In this document: in pieces, positions 1 to 8,018 of the stretch
Layout: each line of letters begins with the position of its first letter
Numbering within the stretch: position 1 is the stretch's first letter
Source of the DNA: Salipiger pallidus
GTDB lineage: Bacteria > Pseudomonadota > Alphaproteobacteria > Rhodobacterales > Rhodobacteraceae
Reading direction: 5' to 3'
NCBI RefSeq assembly: GCF_014643635.1
Contig: NZ_BMJV01000001.1
Coordinates: forward strand, 310,001-374,000
DNA length: 64,000 bases
Translations under genes and position numbers: made by a program
The notes under the pieces: generated by a model
The model's input: only the letters and a program-made list of their open reading frames with translations
Database searches by the model: none
Told to the model about the DNA's origin: nothing

Positions 1-27
1 GGGATGACGAGGGACTGCGGCCTTGAG

Positions 28-52
28 CAAAACGGGGGCGCAATGGCCCCCG
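28..52 (-). terminator. Rho-independent terminator of ychF
   Basis: A 7-bp G/C stem (33-39 with 46-52, CGGGGGC/GCCCCCG) closes a 6-nt loop. On the minus strand it is followed by GTTTTG. It lies just downstream of the ychF stop codon, as expected for an intrinsic terminator with a short U tract. Confidence 0.7.
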
Positions 53-58
53 CTGACG

Positions 59-1156
59 TCATGTGTTGAAGAGGAAATGCAGGACGTCGCCGTCCTTGAC
101 CGTGTAGGTCTTGCCTTCGGCCCGCATCTTGCCGGCTTCTTTCGCACCCTGTTCGCCGCCATTGGCGATGAAATCCTCGTAGGCGATGGTCTCGGCGCGG
201 ATGAAACCCTTTTCGAAATCACCGTGGATCACGCCTGCCGCCTGCGGAGCCTGTGTGCCGGTGCGGATGGTCCAGGCGCGCGCTTCCTTGGGTCCAACCG
301 TGAAGTAGGTCTCAAGGTGCAGCAGCTCGTAGCCGGCACGGATCAGGCGGTCGAGGCCGGCTTCTTCGAGCCCGAGCTCGCCAAGGAACATCTCGGCCTC
401 CTCGGCGTCGAGCTGGCTGATCTCTTCCTCGATCTTGGCGGAGATCACCACGTGGCTGTTGCCCTGCTCGGCGGCCATGGCAGCGACCTTCTCCGACAGC
501 GCGTTGCCGGTGGCGGCTTCGGCTTCATCGACGTTGCAGACGTAGAGCACCGGCTTGGAGCTCAGCAGCTGCAGCATCTTCCACTGTTTGATGTCGTCTT
601 CATCGACCTCGACGAGGCGGGCGGGCTTGCCCTGCTCGAGCATCTCAAGCGCCATCTTCATCAGGCGTTCCTGCTGGACCGCCTCCTTGTCGCCGCCGCG
701 CACCTTGCGCACGATGTTCTGGAGCCGCTTCTCGAGGCTTTCCATGTCGGCGATGATGAGCTCGGTTTCGATGGTCTCGGCATCGGACACCGGGTCCACG
801 CGGCCGTCGACGTGGGTGACGTCGTCATCCTCAAAGCAGCGCAGCACGTGGGCGATGGCGTCGGTCTCGCGGATGTTCGCGAGGAACTGGTTGCCAAGGC
901 CCTCGCCCTTGGACGCGCCCTTCACCAGGCCCGCGATATCCACGAAGGTCATGCGGGTGGGAATGATGCTCTTGGACTGCGCGATCTCGGCCAGTTTGTC
1001 GAGGCGGCTGTCCGGTACGGCGACCTCGCCCACGTTGGGCTCGATCGTGCAGAAGGGGAAGTTCGCCGCCTGCGCCGCGGCGGTTTTGGTCAGCGCGTTG
1101 AAGAGGGTCGACTTGCCGACGTTCGGCAGACCGACGATGCCCATGCGAAAGCCCAT
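59..1156 (-). CDS. ychF: Redox-regulated ATPase/GTPase YchF (Obg family)
   Basis: The product is a 365-residue cytosolic P-loop NTPase of the Obg/YchF family, which binds ribosomes and hydrolyses ATP in preference to GTP. The G1 loop GLPNVGKST is at residues 9-17 and the DIAG switch-II motif at 73-76. The base-recognition motif reads NVDE, the N-x-x-E variant typical of YchF, and a TGS domain forms the C-terminus (GVIHGDFEKGF region). I chose the ATG giving MGFRMGIVG because it places the P-loop as in the family and gives the usual length; the open frame extends 19 codons further upstream without family-like sequence. It is 70 bp downstream of the MATE gene on the same strand. Confidence 0.96.
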   Translation of the reverse strand: MGFRMGIVGLPNVGKSTLFNALTKTAAAQAANFPFCTIEPNVGEVAVPDSRLDKLAEIAQSKSIIPTRMTFVDIAGLVKGASKGEGLGNQFLANIRETDAIAHVLRCFEDDDVTHVDGRVDPVSDAETIETELIIADMESLEKRLQNIVRKVRGGDKEAVQQERLMKMALEMLEQGKPARLVEVDEDDIKQWKMLQLLSSKPVLYVCNVDEAEAATGNALSEKVAAMAAEQGNSHVVISAKIEEEISQLDAEEAEMFLGELGLEEAGLDRLIRAGYELLHLETYFTVGPKEARAWTIRTGTQAPQAAGVIHGDFEKGFIRAETIAYEDFIANGGEQGAKEAGKMRAEGKTYTVKDGDVLHFLFNT

Positions 1157-1226
1157 GTCACGATCCTTGTTTGGCGTTGGCCGCCTTCTAGGCAGGGAAA
1201 CGCGCAAGTGCAAGCGGCCCTGCGGG

Positions 1227-2588
1227 TCAGCCTTTCCGCATGGCCGGAAGCGCCTGCCACCAGAACCGCGCCAGCAGCAGCACCGCGGCGGCCCCGAGAC
1301 CGATGGACAGCCCGCCCCAGACCCCGAGCGAGCCGAAGCCCAACCAGATCCCGAGCCCCCATGCCGCCGGAAGCCCCAGGCACCAGTAGGCCACCGCTGC
1401 CATCACCATGGGCACCTTGGTGTCCTGCAGGCCGCGCAAGAAGCCGAGGCTGACCACCTGCAGCGCGTCTACCAGCTGGAACAGCGCCGCCACGGCCAGC
1501 AGCTGCACGCCGATGGCAAGGATGGCGTCCCGGTCAGGATCGGTGGGCGAGATGAAGAGCCCCACGAGCGTGCCGGGGATCAGCAGGAACATGGCCACCG
1601 CGACCACCACCGCCGTGACCGAGATCGCGAAGGTCGCCCGCGCCTCACGCGCAAGGAAGGCATGGTCCCCACGGCCCCGCGCCTGCCCCGCACGCACTGT
1701 GGCGACGTTCGACAGTCCCAGATGCACCATGAAGGTGGCGGCTGTGATCTGCAGCGCGATGCCATGCGCCGCCAGCGGCGCGGTGCCGAACCAGCCGATG
1801 AGGATGGCCGAGGCGGCAAAGAGGCCGACTTCGGCCAGCGTGGTCAGGCCGATGGGCCAGCCGAGGGCAAAGACCTCACGCAGCACTTCCGCGTCGGGGC
1901 GCCAGAAGCGCTGCCACAGCGGGTATTCCGGCAGGCGCAGGCGGGCATAGGCCACGACACCTAGCAAAGACACCCCGTGCGACACGAGGCTGGCAATGGC
2001 GGCACCGCGAATGCCAAGCTCGGGCGCACCCCAGTTGCCGAAGATCAGCGCGTAATTGGCCAGCGCGTTGGCCACGGCCGCGAAGACGGTGATCCACAGC
2101 ACCACGCGGGTGTGCTCCAGCGCGGCAAGGAAGCTCTTGAACACCATGACCCCAAGCGCCGGCAGAAGTCCCGCCCCGGCGATGCGCAGGTAGATCTGAG
2201 CGTCGAGTGCCACCTGAGGCTCCTGCCCCATGGCCCTCAGGATCGGGGCCGACATCCACATCAGCGGGAAGACCAGCGCGAAGAACCCCGCCGACAGCCA
2301 GAGCCCCATGCGTGTGGCGCGGCGGATGCGGGCATGGTTGCCCTGCGCGTCGTATTGCGCCACCAACGGCATCACCGCCCAGGCAAAGCCCGACCCGAAG
2401 AGAAAGAGCACCGCGAAGGCCATGCTTCCGAGGGTCAGCGCCGCCAATTCGGCCACCCCGTAGCGCCCGATCATGGCCGCATCGGTAAAGCCGATTGCCA
2501 TCTGCGCCAAGTGCCCGCCAATCAGGGGCAGGCCAAGCGCGAGGATTGCCCTCGCATGGGCGCGATATGGTTGAGCGATGGTCATCAC
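1227..2588 (-). CDS. MATE family efflux transporter (NorM/DinF type)
   Basis: The protein has 453 residues and about twelve hydrophobic segments in two similar halves, the architecture of MATE antiporters that export cationic drugs and toxic metabolites using Na+ or H+. The N-terminal part (LGLPLIGGHLAQMAIGFTDAAMIGR) closely resembles the first helix pair of NorM-type proteins. The length fits the family (about 450-480). The start is the first of two ATGs (MMTIAQ). It may be co-transcribed with ychF, 70 bp downstream. Substrate and coupling ion cannot be told from sequence. Confidence 0.92.
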   Translation of the reverse strand: MMTIAQPYRAHARAILALGLPLIGGHLAQMAIGFTDAAMIGRYGVAELAALTLGSMAFAVLFLFGSGFAWAVMPLVAQYDAQGNHARIRRATRMGLWLSAGFFALVFPLMWMSAPILRAMGQEPQVALDAQIYLRIAGAGLLPALGVMVFKSFLAALEHTRVVLWITVFAAVANALANYALIFGNWGAPELGIRGAAIASLVSHGVSLLGVVAYARLRLPEYPLWQRFWRPDAEVLREVFALGWPIGLTTLAEVGLFAASAILIGWFGTAPLAAHGIALQITAATFMVHLGLSNVATVRAGQARGRGDHAFLAREARATFAISVTAVVVAVAMFLLIPGTLVGLFISPTDPDRDAILAIGVQLLAVAALFQLVDALQVVSLGFLRGLQDTKVPMVMAAVAYWCLGLPAAWGLGIWLGFGSLGVWGGLSIGLGAAAVLLLARFWWQALPAMRKG

Positions 2589-3419
2589 CCGGGCTTATAG
2601 AGACGCTGCCCCTGCGGCAATAGCCGTCCTGCGGGACGCTGCGGCACCATGACGGGCCGCGATGGATTGGATGTAGAGAAACGAATGCACGCTGGAAGTG
2701 GCAAACCCGCGCTGGACAGCCGTGTGCTTGTCCCTGCCCGCCTGCCTCAAGACGGCCTGCCCGCGGTCTTGCAAAGCGCTGCACCTCCTCAACCGGGGCC
2801 TCGCCACCTCGGGTGACGCCCCGACGTCGCAAGCTACGCCACACCTTCTCGAGCCAAGTCGCTCCCCATCGCGTGGCACCCTCTCGTCTCGCGCTGTGCC
2901 TCAGCGTTCCACACAGCGCCCCTCGTCTCACCACCGCGAAGCGTGCTCTTGCGGCATGCTCCACTCCCCCCGAGCCGAAGCTGGCCGATCGCGTCAAGCC
3001 AACGCGTTCCCTGCCATAAGCACGCACCTGTGCTCCACGCTTTCCCCCGCCTCACTCTTGCTGGACCCTGCTCTCTTGGCGCACCAACCTTCCCTGAACG
3101 ACGCCTGCGCCCGGCTGCGCGCGGTGTGTCCGGACCGGCAGCACGTCGTTTCGGACGTCCGCTCAAAGTGCCCCGCTCGGGCCCCCGTATGTCCTTGATC
3201 CGGAAAACCCGGCAACAGGAGGCGTGCGGCGTCATCCACCAGCGCGCGCCAGCAACAACGCGACACTGCTCCCCGAAGCGCCGCAGCGCACCCCTTCTGC
3301 CCAGACCTGAGGGGAGGGTGCGGGCTTACCGGTCACAGGCAGGCCGGAACACCATTTCGTCGGTTGCAACCACATGCCCCCCGTGCTTCCTGCAACCCCA
3401 ACACATCAGGAGCCCGCCC
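2589..3419. other. 831-bp stretch without a recognisable gene
   Basis: This space lies between the divergent MATE and YqaA-type genes. Open frames exist on both strands, but their translations are rich in Arg, Ser, Pro and Cys with no domain-like pattern, and several overlap each other in different frames. The plus strand is pyrimidine-rich compared with neighbouring coding DNA. It should contain promoters for both flanking genes, but I see no clear -35/-10 pair, tRNA or terminator. It may be a decayed gene or hold an unrecognised RNA. Confidence 0.5.
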
Positions 3420-3998
3420 ATGTTGCGCCGCCTATACGACTGGACCATGTCGATGGCCGACCACCCCAAGGCCCTCTGGATCCTTGCCGCGGTGGCCTTC
3501 ATCGAAGCCTCGGTGTTCCCGATTCCGCCGGACGTTCTGATGATCCCCATGATCCTCGCCGCGCCGCGCAAGGCATGGCTCATCGCGCTGGTGGCGACTG
3601 TGTCTTCGGTGGTCGGGGGACTGGCGGGCTATGCGATCGGGCAGTTCGCCTTTGAAGGCGTCGGACGGCCCATTCTCGAGGCGCTCGGAAAGGGCGACAG
3701 CATCGCCGCCTTCAACGACAAGTTCAACGGCGTCGGCTTCTGGGCGGTGCTCATCGCAGGTGTCACCCCCTTCCCGTTCAAGGTCATCACCATCATGTCG
3801 GGCTGGACGGCGATGCCGCTCGGCACATTCATCGTCACCGCCATCATCGCGCGGGCGCTTCGTTTCTTTGTGGTGGCCGGCCTGCTGCGGGCCTTCGGAC
3901 AGCCAGTGCGCGATTTCATCGAGCGCAGACTTGGCTTGGTTTTCACCCTGTTCTGCCTGATCCTTCTGGGCGGCTTCTACCTCGTGAGGTACCTTTGA
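3420..3998 (+). CDS. YqaA/VTT-domain (DedA-like) inner-membrane protein
   Basis: This 192-residue integral membrane protein resembles the YqaA branch of the VTT (DedA/SNARE-associated) family. It shows MLRRLYDWTMSMADHP at the N-terminus, then a hydrophobic segment with a Pro-rich FPIPPDVLMIPM motif, and a central GVTPFPFKVITIMSG motif typical of this branch. Family members are linked to membrane homeostasis and undecaprenyl-phosphate or lipid handling; the exact role here is unknown. The ATG is preceded by AGGAG about 8 nt upstream. The open frame continues far upstream, but that extension is not domain-like. The stop overlaps the TTG start of dsbB (TTGA), so the two are probably translationally coupled. 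Confidence 0.85.
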   Translation: MLRRLYDWTMSMADHPKALWILAAVAFIEASVFPIPPDVLMIPMILAAPRKAWLIALVATVSSVVGGLAGYAIGQFAFEGVGRPILEALGKGDSIAAFNDKFNGVGFWAVLIAGVTPFPFKVITIMSGWTAMPLGTFIVTAIIARALRFFVVAGLLRAFGQPVRDFIERRLGLVFTLFCLILLGGFYLVRYL

Positions 3999-4468
3999 CC
4001 CTGTCCCGTAATATCCTCGTCGCGCTGGCCACTGCCGGGTCCGCCGCGGTCCTCCTCGGCGCTTTCGGCTTCCAGTACATCGGCGGGCTGCCCCCGTGCC
4101 ACCTGTGCCTGTGGCAACGCTGGCCCCATGCCATTGCCATACTCATCGGGGCTCTCGCGCTTGCGGTGCCGGGCCGGGTGCTGCCAGTGCTGGGGGCGCT
4201 CGCTGCGCTCGCCACCGCGGCGGTCGGCGTCTACCACACCGGGGTTGAGCGCAAATGGTGGGAAGGCCCCACCACCTGCACCGCCTCAGGCGACATCTCG
4301 ACCCTAAGCGCAGACGACGCGATCAACCAGATCATGGGCGCCGCGATCACCCGCTGCGACGATGTGCTGTGGCAGTTCCTTGGCCTGTCCATGGCCAGCT
4401 GGAACGCGATCATCAGCGTCGTGCTGGCGGGCCTCTGGATCGCCGCCGCCCGCAAGAGCCGCGCCTGA
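3995..4468 (+). CDS. dsbB: Disulfide bond formation protein B
   Basis: The 157-residue protein has four hydrophobic segments and the DsbB pattern of two periplasmic cysteine pairs. The first is CHLC in GGLPPCHLCLWQRW, the quinone-coupled CXXC. The second pair lies in the next loop (TTCTASGD and ITRCDDVLW). DsbB reoxidises DsbA and passes electrons to ubiquinone or menaquinone in the inner membrane. Translation appears to start at TTG within the TTGA overlap with the upstream stop. No dsbA is visible in the window. Confidence 0.9.
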   Translation: MTLSRNILVALATAGSAAVLLGAFGFQYIGGLPPCHLCLWQRWPHAIAILIGALALAVPGRVLPVLGALAALATAAVGVYHTGVERKWWEGPTTCTASGDISTLSADDAINQIMGAAITRCDDVLWQFLGLSMASWNAIISVVLAGLWIAAARKSRA

Positions 4469-4520
4469 CGGCGGCTCGGGGGCCCGTTCCGGTGCCCTGA
4501 ACCAAAGTTACCCCCCCCCG

Positions 4521-4569
4521 GATCTGCACCCGGGGGGCAATGGCACCGGGCACTCTACCGGTGCAGATC
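4521..4569. repeat. 10-bp inverted repeat downstream of dsbB
   Basis: GATCTGCACC (4521-4530) and its exact reverse complement (4560-4569) are separated by 29 nt that contain further G/C-rich self-complementary sequence. A run of nine C residues precedes the left arm. There is no T tract, so this is not a classical terminator; it could be an mRNA-processing structure or a protein-binding site between dsbB and the next small gene. Confidence 0.5.
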
Positions 4570-4620
4570 GGTCTTGATGGCGATGGGCCAGTCCGCCGCC
4601 CCCATCTCAGGAGACCACCC

Positions 4621-4874
4621 ATGACCCGCCTTTTCACCACCGCCATTTCGCCCTCGCCCTCAGCACGCTACCGCTGACCGGTGCCTCGGCCTCTCCGGGT
4701 ATCGACGCGGCCACTGACGCGAAGATGCGCGACACGCTGGCCGCCAGCGGCTACGACGTGCACCACGTCGACAGCGAGGACGGCAAGATCGAGGTCTATG
4801 CCATGAAAAATGGCCGCAAGCTCTCGCTCTGCCTCGACGATGCCCTCAACATCATGAAGACCAAGGAGGACTGA
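4621..4874 (+). pseudogene. PepSY-like small secreted protein, apparent 1-nt frameshift in the signal peptide
   Basis: A good Shine-Dalgarno (AGGAGA) precedes ATG 4621, which reads MTRLFTTAI and then runs out of frame to an early stop. The adjacent frame (codons in phase with the TGA at 4872) continues LALALSTLPLTGASA, an ideal rest of a signal peptide with an A-x-A-like site. It then reads a PepSY-like domain: ASGYDVHHVDSEDGKIEVYA and KNGRKLSLCLDDAL. One extra T in the TTT run at 4646-4648 would join the two into an intact protein of about 84 residues. Either the gene is broken or the assembly lost a base. Related small PepSY proteins act in the periplasm, with poorly known roles. Confidence 0.7.
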
Positions 4875-4987
4875 GGCGCGGCGGGGCGCATCATGCAGGG
4901 CAACGCGCGGGAGGAGAGCGAGCCTCGGGGCGATGCCGTGGACACGGAACAGATGACAGCCCCGCCGCACTCTGGCATGACGGCCCC

Positions 4988-5131
4988 ATGACGAACCGCA
5001 TCGCCTTCTGGCTGGCCCTCATCCTCGTCGCGGCGATCGCGGTCGACGTGATCGTGTTCGGCGCCGAACACCTGCTCTTCCTTGCCAGGAAGTTCTTCGC
5101 CTTGCTCGACTGGGTCGCATTCTGGCGCTGA
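4988..5131 (+). CDS. Small single-pass membrane protein upstream of gap (47 aa)
   Basis: This 47-codon frame encodes MTNRIAFWLALILVAAIAV, a hydrophobic helix, followed by an amphipathic, aromatic-rich end (FLARKFFALLDWVAFWR). From memory, very similar mini-proteins ending in a W-FWR-like tail sit directly upstream of gap in other Rhodobacterales, which favours a real gene. Function is unknown. It ends 125 bp before gap, with a regulatory site between them, so co-transcription is uncertain. Confidence 0.65.
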   Translation: MTNRIAFWLALILVAAIAVDVIVFGAEHLLFLARKFFALLDWVAFWR

Positions 5132-5175
5132 CAGCGCCGCCTGCGTCACCGTGCCCTGTCCCTTCGGGGTGTTAA

Positions 5176-5189
5176 TGTTAGCGCAAGCA
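5176..5189. promoter_or_regulatory. LacI-type operator candidate in the gap promoter
   Basis: TGTTAGCGCAAGCA matches the palindrome TGTTAGCGCTAACA at 12 of 14 positions. It directly abuts TTGACT (5191-5196), a plausible -35 element of gap; the matching -10 is weak. Similar sites precede the first DUF1127 gene, glk and eno in this window. The position would suit repression or positional activation by a LacI-family regulator of central carbon metabolism such as CceR; that assignment is inference. Confidence 0.5.
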
Positions 5190-5256
5190 GTTGACTTTCC
5201 TCGTGCAAGCTGTTGGTCTGCGCGCAAACCGCATCTGACATGGATAGGAGAGTTCC

Positions 5257-6258
5257 ATGACCGTCAAGGTTGCCATCAACGGCTTCGGCCGTATCGGCCG
5301 CAACGTGCTTCGTGCCATCATCGAGTCGGGCCGCACCGACATCGAGGTCATCGCGATCAACGATCTCGGCCCGGTCGAGACCAACGCCCACCTGCTCCAG
5401 TTCGACAGCGTGCATGGCCGTTTCCCCGCCGAGGTGAAGGTCGACGGTGACACCATCGACGTGGGCCGCGGCCCGATCAAGGTATCGGCCGAGCGCAACC
5501 CCGGCGATCTGCCGTGGGGTGACGTGGACGTGGTACTGGAATGCACCGGCATCTTCACCGCCCGTGAAAAGGCCGCAATGCACCTCGCCAACGGCGCAAG
5601 CCGTGTGCTGGTGTCCGCGCCCGCAACGGGCGCCGACAAGACCATCGTGTTTGGCGTCAACGACGACACGCTGACCAAGGACGACCTCGTGGTCTCCAAC
5701 GCGTCCTGCACCACCAACTGCCTGTCGCCTGTCGCCAAGGTGCTCAACGACAGCATCGGGATCGTGAAGGGCTTCATGACCACGATCCACTCCTACACCG
5801 GCGACCAGCCGACGTTGGACACTATGCACAAGGACCTCTACCGCGCCCGCGCCGCGGCGCTGTCGATGATCCCGACGTCGACCGGTGCCGCCAAGGCCGT
5901 CGGCCTCGTGCTGCCGGAACTCAACGGCAAGCTCGACGGCGTCGCGATCCGCGTGCCGACCCCGAACGTGTCGGTCGTCGACCTGACCTTCGAAGCCGCA
6001 CGCGAGACCACCGTGGAAGAGATCAACGATGCGATCCGCGCCGCCGCCAACGGTCCGCTGAAGGGCATTCTGGGCTTCACCGACAAGCCCAACGTTTCCA
6101 TCGACTTTAACCATGACAGCCATTCTTCGATCTTCCACACGGACCAAACCAAGGTCATGGAAGGCACCATGTGCCGCATCCTGACCTGGTACGACAACGA
6201 ATGGGGTTTCTCGAACCGTATGGCGGACACCGCCGTCGCCATGGGCAAGCTTATCTGA
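5257..6258 (+). CDS. gap: Type I glyceraldehyde-3-phosphate dehydrogenase
   Basis: The 333-residue enzyme carries out NAD(P)-dependent phosphorylating oxidation of glyceraldehyde-3-phosphate in glycolysis and its reverse. It has the Rossmann start [13 protein letters not shown], the catalytic cysteine motif [12 protein letters not shown], and the closing sequence [12 protein letters not shown]. Length and motifs are complete. The start ATG is preceded by a purine-rich GGAGAG site. A strong terminator follows 38 bp after the stop, so it is the last gene of its transcript. A TGTTAGCG-type site in the leader suggests carbon-responsive control. Confidence 0.98.
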   Translation: MTVKVAINGFGRIGRNVLRAIIESGRTDIEVIAINDLGPVETNAHLLQFDSVHGRFPAEVKVDGDTIDVGRGPIKVSAERNPGDLPWGDVDVVLECTGIFTAREKAAMHLANGASRVLVSAPATGADKTIVFGVNDDTLTKDDLVVSNASCTTNCLSPVAKVLNDSIGIVKGFMTTIHSYTGDQPTLDTMHKDLYRARAAALSMIPTSTGAAKAVGLVLPELNGKLDGVAIRVPTPNVSVVDLTFEAARETTVEEINDAIRAAANGPLKGILGFTDKPNVSIDFNHDSHSSIFHTDQTKVMEGTMCRILTWYDNEWGFSNRMADTAVAMGKLI

Positions 6259-6296
6259 GACCGCGCGGGCCACGGCCCGAAGCATTGCTGACCTTG

Positions 6297-6328
6297 AAAG
6301 GGGCGTGGCCGATGGCCGCGCCCCTTTT
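6297..6328 (+). terminator. Rho-independent terminator of gap
   Basis: AAAGGGGCG (6297-6305) pairs with CGCCCCTTT (6319-6327), with an inner GGCC/GGCC extension and a GAT loop, ending in TTTT. The same GGGGCG-core design recurs after dnaB and eno. Confidence 0.85.
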
Positions 6329-6329
6329 C

Positions 6330-6924
6330 AGTCGCCCGGTATCTGCCGGGCCACAGTATGGGCCTGCGATGCGCCTTTCCCCCTATGGTATCCAGCAAGG
6401 CTAACAGCCCATCGCGGTTGCTCGCGTCGTGCTTTGGGCCGATGCGCCCCTAGACCTTCGGCCACCGGCCTGCTGTTGGCACGAGGCATCGTCCGAGCGC
6501 CCGGCCCGGGCCCCTGCTCAGCGACTACCTGCGCAGCCGTCTGGCCACATGACCGACGATCCGCATATGCCACCGCCAGGGCGCCTGATTGGACGAGGGG
6601 CCGTCCGCACGAAGATGCCATGGGGTCTTTTCGGGAAGCACTGTTGAAACGCGTCAGGCCACGGACGTCTGCGCCGGGGCCAAGCCGTGGAACCATGACC
6701 TCTCGCCAGCTCCTGCCGCCGGCGTCCCTCCCCGGGGGCTGTTGTTTGCTACTGTCAGCGATCTTCGCGTAGTCCTGTGAATTTTCCGTTTACCAGCCCC
6801 CCGAACCGCCGTTCGCAGGGCTTGGCGGAATGGGCACGAGCCGCGAAGCGCTCAGCCGCCGCCATGCACAGATTGCAGAGCGCCACGCCATTTTCGTCGA
6901 TTGTGCTGCGTCGCAGCATGAGTA
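6330..6924. other. About 600 bp without a recognisable gene
   Basis: Between the gap terminator and the regulatory site before the first DUF1127 gene I see only overlapping short open frames with atypical, Arg- and Pro-rich translations. No tRNA-like cloverleaf or terminator stands out. The right-hand 100 bp probably carries the DUF1127 promoter. Confidence 0.5.
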
Positions 6925-6938
6925 AGTTGGCGCTAACA
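6925..6938. promoter_or_regulatory. LacI-type operator candidate before the DUF1127 gene
   Basis: AGTTGGCGCTAACA matches TGTTAGCGCTAACA at 12 of 14 positions and lies 32 bp upstream of the ATG at 6971. It resembles the site before gap. If functional, it would place this mini-protein under the same regulator as glycolytic genes. Confidence 0.45.
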
Positions 6939-6970
6939 GAAACGAAGGGAGGAGAAACGGAGACATTGCC

Positions 6971-7144
6971 ATGACCCAAATTATCGCCACCCTGAAAAAC
7001 CGCCTCGACGCCCACAGCCGATTTCGCCGCACCCTGCGCGAACTTCGCGCAATGCCGCTGGACGTGGCGCTTGACCTCGAACTGAACCCCGCCGAATTCC
7101 GCCGCATCGCGGCCGAGGCCGTCTACGGGCCCGCCCGCGCCTGA
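6971..7144 (+). CDS. DUF1127 domain protein (57 aa)
   Basis: The frame encodes a 57-residue basic protein with the DUF1127 core RFRRTLRELRAMP, followed by an acidic/hydrophobic helix (LDVALDLELNPAEFRRIA). A GGAG precedes the ATG by about 8 nt. Short DUF1127 proteins are common in alphaproteobacteria. In Rhodobacter the member CcaF1 is an RNA-binding, stress-related protein, and others respond to phosphate or oxidative stress. Function here is inferred only at family level. A second similar mini-gene follows 53 bp downstream. Confidence 0.8.
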   Translation: MTQIIATLKNRLDAHSRFRRTLRELRAMPLDVALDLELNPAEFRRIAAEAVYGPARA

Positions 7145-7197
7145 CATCTGAACCCATACAGCAACCGACACAGCCAGACCCTCGAAAGGATCGCCAC

Positions 7198-7344
7198 ATG
7201 TCCGTCATTTCCCGCATGTACCGCCGTTACGCCTATCGCCGCACGCTCAACACCCTGCGCTGCCTGCCCTCGCGCACCCGCATCGATTGCGACATTGAAG
7301 GCCACGAGCGCGAGATCGCCAACCGCGTTGCCACCGGCTTCTGA
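7198..7344 (+). CDS. DUF1127-like mini-protein (48 aa)
   Basis: This 48-residue frame starts MSVISRMYRRYAYRRTLNTLRCLPSRT, an Arg/Tyr-rich amphipathic segment resembling DUF1127 N-termini, then an acidic short tail. AAAGGA precedes the ATG by about 7 nt. Its placement 53 bp after another DUF1127 gene suggests a tandem pair on one transcript. It may act as a small RNA- or protein-binding factor; this is inference. Confidence 0.72.
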   Translation: MSVISRMYRRYAYRRTLNTLRCLPSRTRIDCDIEGHEREIANRVATGF

Positions 7345-7385
7345 TCGCTTCCGGCCCGTAAGGGTGCGGACGCGACCCCTTCCAG

Positions 7386-7414
7386 CCCGGACGCGGAGCA
7401 TGCTTCGCGCCGGG
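7386..7414. terminator. Stem-loop between convergent DUF1127 and coaD genes
   Basis: CCCGG (7386-7390) pairs with CCGGG (7410-7414), with an inner CGCG/CGCG helix and a loop around GAGCATGCTT. It lacks a clear T run, so it is only terminator-like. It sits between genes transcribed towards each other. Confidence 0.4.
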
Positions 7415-7444
7415 CGGACCCCGTTCAGGTCGATCCGATCGATT

Positions 7445-7936
7445 TCAGCGGAACTTGCCGTCCAGAGCGTCATTCACCTGCGGCGTTACGAACTTGCTCA
7501 CATCGCCCCCCAGCCGCGAGATTTCCTTGACCAGCTTGGACGCGATCGCCTGATGCCGCGCCTCGGCCATCAGGAACACCGTCTCGACGCTTGAATCGAG
7601 CGACCGGTTCATTCCCACCATCTGGTATTCGTATTCGAAATCCGCGACGGCCCTCAGACCGCGGATGATCATCTGCGCACCCACATCGCGGGCGCAGTTA
7701 ATGAGCAGGTTCTCGAACGGATGCACGACGATCTCGATCCCCGCATCCTCGGCCAGCTTGGCGCTTTCCGCCTCGATCATAGCCACGCGTTCTTCCAGCG
7801 AGAACAGCGGCCCCTTGTCGCGGTTGATCGCGACGCCAATGACCAGCCGGTCGACCAGAACCGCGGCGCGGCGGATGATGTCGATATGGCCGTGAGTGAT
7901 CGGGTCAAAGGTGCCGGGGTAAAGACCGATGCGCAT
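7445..7936 (-). CDS. coaD: Phosphopantetheine adenylyltransferase
   Basis: The 163-residue enzyme transfers an adenylyl group from ATP to 4'-phosphopantetheine in coenzyme A synthesis. It has the nucleotidyltransferase motif TFDPITHGH near the N-terminus and the C-terminal ASKLVKEISRLGGDV region, the counterpart of the ISSSxVKE motif. I start it at ATG 7936 (MRIGLYPGTFDP), which matches family length; upstream codons are not conserved-looking. It is 132 bp downstream of the CBS-domain gene on the same strand. Confidence 0.96.
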   Translation of the reverse strand: MRIGLYPGTFDPITHGHIDIIRRAAVLVDRLVIGVAINRDKGPLFSLEERVAMIEAESAKLAEDAGIEIVVHPFENLLINCARDVGAQMIIRGLRAVADFEYEYQMVGMNRSLDSSVETVFLMAEARHQAIASKLVKEISRLGGDVSKFVTPQVNDALDGKFR

Positions 7937-8018
7937 GGGGGCTGCTCCTCCGTCCCGTCTGCAGTTGCGGCACGCAACAATATTGCGCCTCGGAATGCAA
8001 CCCCCCGGAGGAAATTCC

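Noticed and set aside
7345-7444. CcsR-like small RNA array after the DUF1127 genes, as in Rhodobacter
   Set aside because: No repeated anti-Shine-Dalgarno (CCUCCUCCC-like) hairpin loops are present; only one imperfect stem-loop.
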